From Streptomyces sp. HUAS 15-9 (GTDB lineage Bacteria > Actinomycetota > Actinomycetes > Streptomycetales > Streptomycetaceae): 64,000 nt of DNA. A program made the position numbers and the translations under genes. The notes under the pieces were generated by a model. The model did no database searches, had not been told where the DNA came from, and saw only the letters and a list, made by a program, of their open reading frames with translations. The stretch lies in the NCBI RefSeq assembly GCF_025642155.1, contig NZ_CP106798.1, positions 2,914,001-2,978,000 on the forward strand, given 5' to 3'. Shown piece by piece: positions 60,631-64,000 of the stretch (its first letter is position 1; each line of letters starts with the position of its first letter).

Positions 60631-61221
60631 TCAGGGCGAGCGCGGGATCGCCGAGACGGCCGGCTGGGAGGTGTCGGCGGACACGGAGGGAGCCGCCGCA
60701 CTGCCTTGTTCCAGGCCGGTCGAGGCGGGGGGCGGGACCCGGTCCCGGTCGCCCGAGGAGGCGCTGCGGTAGACGGCGGCGAAGGCCAGCGCGACCATGC
60801 CGATGCCCATCACGAGGGCGAGCACCCAGGCGACGGGGCGGTGCCAGCGGACCTGCCTGCCGTACGTCCCGGGGGCGCCGTAGCCGTCGTCGAGGACCCC
60901 GGTGTCGTCCAGGTCGTCGAGGTCGCGGTCGCGGCCGAAATCGTGCGCGTCGGGGCCGTACCCGTCGTCGAAGCGTTCGCCGGCGGCGTGCGCCCGGCGG
61001 GCCTCGGCCTCGGCTCTTGCCTGGGCGGCGGCCAGGAGGCGCTCGACGGCGGTCGGCTCGTGCACCACGGCCGCGCGTACGAAGGCCTCGTCGAAGACCA
61101 CGGAGGCGAACTCTTCGTCCGACACCCCGTGGTCGTGGTCGTCGTCGGGCTCCCAGCCGTCAGGGAACGGCGTGCCCCCCACGTCCTCCGGCACGGATCC
61201 AGAGTAGACCTGGGGGGTCAA
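60631..61221 (-). CDS. Membrane protein, SCO2584-like
   Basis: 196 residues. Acidic N-terminus with ASVVFDEAFVRAAVVHEPTAVERLLAA, then an Asp/Arg-rich linker, a transmembrane segment PVAWVLALVMGIGMVALAFAAVY and a short outer tail. A homologue in S. coelicolor (SCO2584) has, as I recall, been linked to the spore wall synthesising complex; by context only here. Paralogous to its downstream neighbour at the SVVFDE-FVRAA motif. Confidence 0.72.
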   Translation of the reverse strand: MTPQVYSGSVPEDVGGTPFPDGWEPDDDHDHGVSDEEFASVVFDEAFVRAAVVHEPTAVERLLAAAQARAEAEARRAHAAGERFDDGYGPDAHDFGRDRDLDDLDDTGVLDDGYGAPGTYGRQVRWHRPVAWVLALVMGIGMVALAFAAVYRSASSGDRDRVPPPASTGLEQGSAAAPSVSADTSQPAVSAIPRSP

Positions 61222-61292
61222 TTTGGGCAGACGGTATGGAAATTCATCCGTCTGGTGAGACGCCTCTCACGTGCCCGCGAGGGCGGCCTCCG

Positions 61293-62579
61293 TCAGCGGC
61301 GGATGTGGCCGTCGCCGGTGACGATGTACTTGGTGCTGGTCAGCTCCGGCAGGCCCATCGGGCCACGGGCGTGCAGCTTCTGCGTGGAGATGCCGATCTC
61401 CGCGCCGAAGCCGAACTGGCCTCCGTCGGTGAAGCGGGTGGAGGCGTTCACGGCCACCGTCGTGGAGTCGACCAGCTGGGTGAAGCGGCGGGCGGCCTGC
61501 TGGGAGGTGGTGACGATCGCCTCGGTGTGGCCGGAGGTCCACAGCCGGATGTGCTCGACGGCCTTGTCGAGGGAGTCGACGACGGCGGCGGCGATGTCGT
61601 ACGAGAGGTACTCGGTCTCCCAGTCCTCCGGGGTCGCCTCGACCACGGTCGCCTTGGAGTCCTTGGCATACGCCAGGACGCGTTCGTCGGCGTGCACGGT
61701 CACCCCGGCCTCGGCGAGGGCGTCCAGGGCGCGCGGCAGGAACTCGGCGGCGATGTCCTGGTGGACCAGGAGGGTCTCGGCGGCGTTGCAGACGCTGACC
61801 CGCTGGGCCTTGGAGTTGATCAGGATCTCGACGGCCATGTCGATGTCGGCCTGGGCGTCGACGTAGACGTGGCAGTTGCCGGTGCCGGTCTCGATCACCG
61901 GGACGACGGACTCGGAGACGACCGTCTGGATCAGCGAGGCGCCACCGCGCGGGATCAGCACGTCGACGAGGCCGCGGGCGCGCATCAGCTCGCGCACGCT
62001 CTCGCGGCTCTCCCCCGGCACGAGCTGGACGGCGTCGGCGGGCAGCCCGGCGCCGCCCACGGCATCGCGGATCACCCGGACGAGGGCGGTGTTCGACTCG
62101 TAGGCGGAGGCCGAGCCGCGCAGCAGGACGGCGTTGCCGGACTTCAGGCACAGGGCGGCGGCGTCGACGGTGACGTTCGGTCGGGCCTCGTAGATGATGC
62201 CGACGACGCCGAGCGGGACGCGGACCTGGCGCAGGTCGATGCCGTTGGGGAGGGTGGAGCCGCGGACGACCTCGCCGACCGGGTCGGGCAGTCCCGCGAC
62301 GTCCCGCACGTCGGAGGCGATGGCGCGGACCCGCTCGGGCGTGAGGGTGAGCCGGTCGACGATGGCCTCGCTGGTGCCGGCCTCCCGGGCCTTGGCGATG
62401 TCCTTGGCGTTGGCCTCGACGATCTCGCTCGTACGGACCTCCAGGGCGTCCGCGATGGCGAGCAGCGCGTCGTCCTTCACGGCACGCGGCAGCGGCGCGA
62501 GGTCGGCGGCGGCGGCCTTGGCGCGGTAGGCGGCCTGGGTGACCGGGGACATGGCGTCGTACGGCGAGAGCGTGGTCAT
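61293..62579 (-). CDS. proA: Glutamate-5-semialdehyde dehydrogenase
   Basis: 428 residues. Aldehyde-dehydrogenase fold: [22 protein letters not shown], catalytic Cys in [13 protein letters not shown], and [11 protein letters not shown] near the end. Second step of proline synthesis. ATG 62579 ([12 protein letters not shown]). Separated from proB by the conserved small gene, as in S. coelicolor. Confidence 0.95.
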   Translation of the reverse strand: MTTLSPYDAMSPVTQAAYRAKAAAADLAPLPRAVKDDALLAIADALEVRTSEIVEANAKDIAKAREAGTSEAIVDRLTLTPERVRAIASDVRDVAGLPDPVGEVVRGSTLPNGIDLRQVRVPLGVVGIIYEARPNVTVDAAALCLKSGNAVLLRGSASAYESNTALVRVIRDAVGGAGLPADAVQLVPGESRESVRELMRARGLVDVLIPRGGASLIQTVVSESVVPVIETGTGNCHVYVDAQADIDMAVEILINSKAQRVSVCNAAETLLVHQDIAAEFLPRALDALAEAGVTVHADERVLAYAKDSKATVVEATPEDWETEYLSYDIAAAVVDSLDKAVEHIRLWTSGHTEAIVTTSQQAARRFTQLVDSTTVAVNASTRFTDGGQFGFGAEIGISTQKLHARGPMGLPELTSTKYIVTGDGHIRR

Positions 62580-62728
62580 GAGGGAAGGGTAGTGCGCCCG
62601 CCGGGGCCTGACGTCGGTTGTTCCACACCGCGAGACGGGATGAAGGGGGCAAAACGCTCGTAAGGATGCAAGACGCCCATAACGGCATGGAATGGGCACT
62701 CAAGTGAGCGAAGGGTACGCGTAAGGGA

Positions 62729-63157
62729 TCAGAAGGGGTGAATCCCCACCGGGGTCGCGGGCGGCGGGCCGTAGCCCTCGGCGACGCGCTGGTGGTAGGT
62801 CTCGCGGTCGATGACCTCCAGGCCGACGATCTCCCAGGCGGGGAGCCCGGCGGTCTGGCGGTGCTCGCCCCACAGGCGCAGCGCGACGGCGGCCGCGTCG
62901 TGCAGGTCGCGTGCCTCTTCCCAGTAGCGGATCTCCGCGTGGTCGTTGGCGTACCGGCTGGTCAGCAGGAAGGGGTGGTCATGAGCGAGCTGTTCCAGGG
63001 CGCGCCGCAGGTCCTTCAGGGGGACTTCCTCCCCGGAGACGCTGAGGGTGACATGCCACAAGCGCGGCAGGTCCTTGGGCTCCTCGTAGGTGTCCCCGGC
63101 CGCGACGCTCGTCAGAGCACCACGGGACGCCGCCGCCCCAGGGCGCACTCGTCTCAC
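62729..63157 (-). CDS. Conserved hypothetical protein between proA and proB
   Basis: 142 residues. LWHVTLSVSGEEVPLKDLRRALEQLAHDHPFLLTSRYANDHAEIRYWEEARDLHDAAAVALRLWGEH: an alpha/beta sandwich-like protein. GTG 63157 has AAGGAGG 5 bp upstream. Function unknown to me. Confidence 0.8.
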   Translation of the reverse strand: MRRVRPGAAASRGALTSVAAGDTYEEPKDLPRLWHVTLSVSGEEVPLKDLRRALEQLAHDHPFLLTSRYANDHAEIRYWEEARDLHDAAAVALRLWGEHRQTAGLPAWEIVGLEVIDRETYHQRVAEGYGPPPATPVGIHPF

Positions 63158-63279
63158 GACGGCCTCCTTCACGCAGCGACTCGGGAACGTGTTCCTGAGA
63201 GAAAGTTGAGCAGGCCGCACGGCTCCGCGGGGCGGTTTTACGGAACGTCCCCCACCGGGGGCGGTCGTTACGCCCCGGT

Positions 63280-64000
63280 TTACGGGTGGAGGATCACCAG
63301 GTCGTCCCTGTGTACGACCTCGCGTTCGTACGCCGGACCCAGTTCCCGGGCCAGTTCCCGTGTCGAACGTCCGATCAGCTGGGGGATCTCCTTGGCGTCG
63401 AAGTTGACGAGCCCGCGCGCCACCGCGTGCCCTTCGGCGTCGCGCAGCTCGACCGGGTCACCGGCGCCGAACTCGCCCTCGACGGCGGCGATTCCGGCCG
63501 GCAGCAGCGACTTGCGACCCTTCACGACCGCGCGCACCGCGCCGTCGTCGAGGGTGAGGTGGCCCTGTGGGGTGGAGGCGTGCTGCAGCCACAGCAGGCG
63601 GTCGGCGGAGCGCTTGCCGGTGGGGTGGAAGCAGGTGCCGGTGTCCCCGCCGGCAAGGGCGTCGGCCGCGTGGATCGCGCTCGTGAGCACCACGGGGATG
63701 CCGGCGGCGGCCGCGATCCGGGCGGCCTCGACCTTGGTGACCATGCCGCCGGTGCCGACGCCTGCCTTGCCGGCGCTGCCGATCTCGACGTGGGCGAGGT
63801 CCTCGGGCCCCCGTACTTCCGCTATCCGAGAGGTCCCGGGCCTGCTGGGGTCGCCGTCGTACACGCCGTCGACGTCCGAGAGCAGGACCAGCAGGTCGGC
63901 GTGGACGAGGTGGGCCACGAGGGCGGCGAGGCGGTCGTTGTCGCCGAAGCGGATCTCGTCGGTGGCGACGGTGTCGTTCTCGTTCACGATCGGGAACGCG
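63280..64000 (-). CDS. proB: Glutamate 5-kinase, C-terminal part (5' end beyond window)
   Basis: The visible 240 residues include the end of the kinase domain (NENDTVATDEIRFGDND, LLSDVDGVYDGDP, GTGGMVTKVEAARIA) and the C-terminal PUA domain (LPAGIAAVEGEFGAGDPVEL). Catalyses ATP-dependent phosphorylation of glutamate, first step of proline synthesis. The start codon is outside the window. Confidence 0.94.
   Translation of the reverse strand, partial: AFPIVNENDTVATDEIRFGDNDRLAALVAHLVHADLLVLLSDVDGVYDGDPSRPGTSRIAEVRGPEDLAHVEIGSAGKAGVGTGGMVTKVEAARIAAAAGIPVVLTSAIHAADALAGGDTGTCFHPTGKRSADRLLWLQHASTPQGHLTLDDGAVRAVVKGRKSLLPAGIAAVEGEFGAGDPVELRDAEGHAVARGLVNFDAKEIPQLIGRSTRELARELGPAYEREVVHRDDLVILHP

Overview
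The window is chromosomal DNA of a Streptomyces or a very close relative. It has very high G+C with strong third-position bias, mixed GTG/ATG starts and typical Streptomyces families: hrcA-dnaJ with a CIRCE operator, tricorn protease, SpoIIE-type phosphatase, a HAMP-repeat hybrid kinase, a 'PdtA' LCP protein and an S. coelicolor-like order from hrcA to proA-proB. Nothing was searched; identifications rest on motifs and remembered family features.

Left flank (1-28.1 kb), mostly minus strand: adenosine deaminase (cut by the window edge), RNase Z, HIT protein, tricorn protease, a lipoprotein, VOC protein, rsmE, a nitronate monooxygenase, dnaJ and hrcA under a CIRCE. Next come an MBL hydrolase, a DUF3097 protein, a Uma2 protein and hemW. 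A SpoIIE-type phosphatase is divergent from a giant cytosolic hybrid histidine kinase with six tandem HAMP units and its translationally coupled response regulator. Acyl-CoA ligase, lepA, rpsT, holA and an arylamine N-acetyltransferase follow.

Island (28.27-37.38 kb): about 9.1 kb of visibly lower G+C DNA splits comEC, leaving its last 47 codons on the left and the rest on the right. It encodes a large serine integrase, a small HTH protein, a P4-type primase/helicase followed by a large inverted repeat (candidate origin), many small proteins, a protein with a duplicated EIV-AK-EGRL motif, a protein resembling actinophage terminase small subunits, two ribbon-helix-helix proteins, a GntR repressor and two small leftward genes whose start sites sit beside an identical SD-containing hairpin. 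There is no capsid, tail, large terminase, lysis or conjugation gene. This looks like a phage satellite (PICI-like) rather than an AICE or a complete prophage, and is the most novel thing here. A GGGTT core is shared by both ends; the reconstructed attP is a dyad centred on TT, and the integrase appears to be separated from a -10-like box when integrated.

Right flank (37.4-64 kb): comEC (island plus a separate frameshift), comEA with a hexanucleotide repeat, DegV, a membrane-anchored coiled-coil protein, and leuS behind a Leu-rich leader peptide and terminator (attenuation). Then a b-type-cytochrome/NuoF-ferredoxin electron-transfer pair, two identical tRNA-Ala(GGC) genes flanking a GT87 transferase, two tiny zinc-ribbon genes and an MFS exporter/regulator pair. 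The end is a cell-envelope and housekeeping block: histidine phosphatase, rsfS, LCP protein, nadD, two 53-residue membrane proteins, an M48 protease, a paralogous membrane pair, proA and the 3' part of proB.
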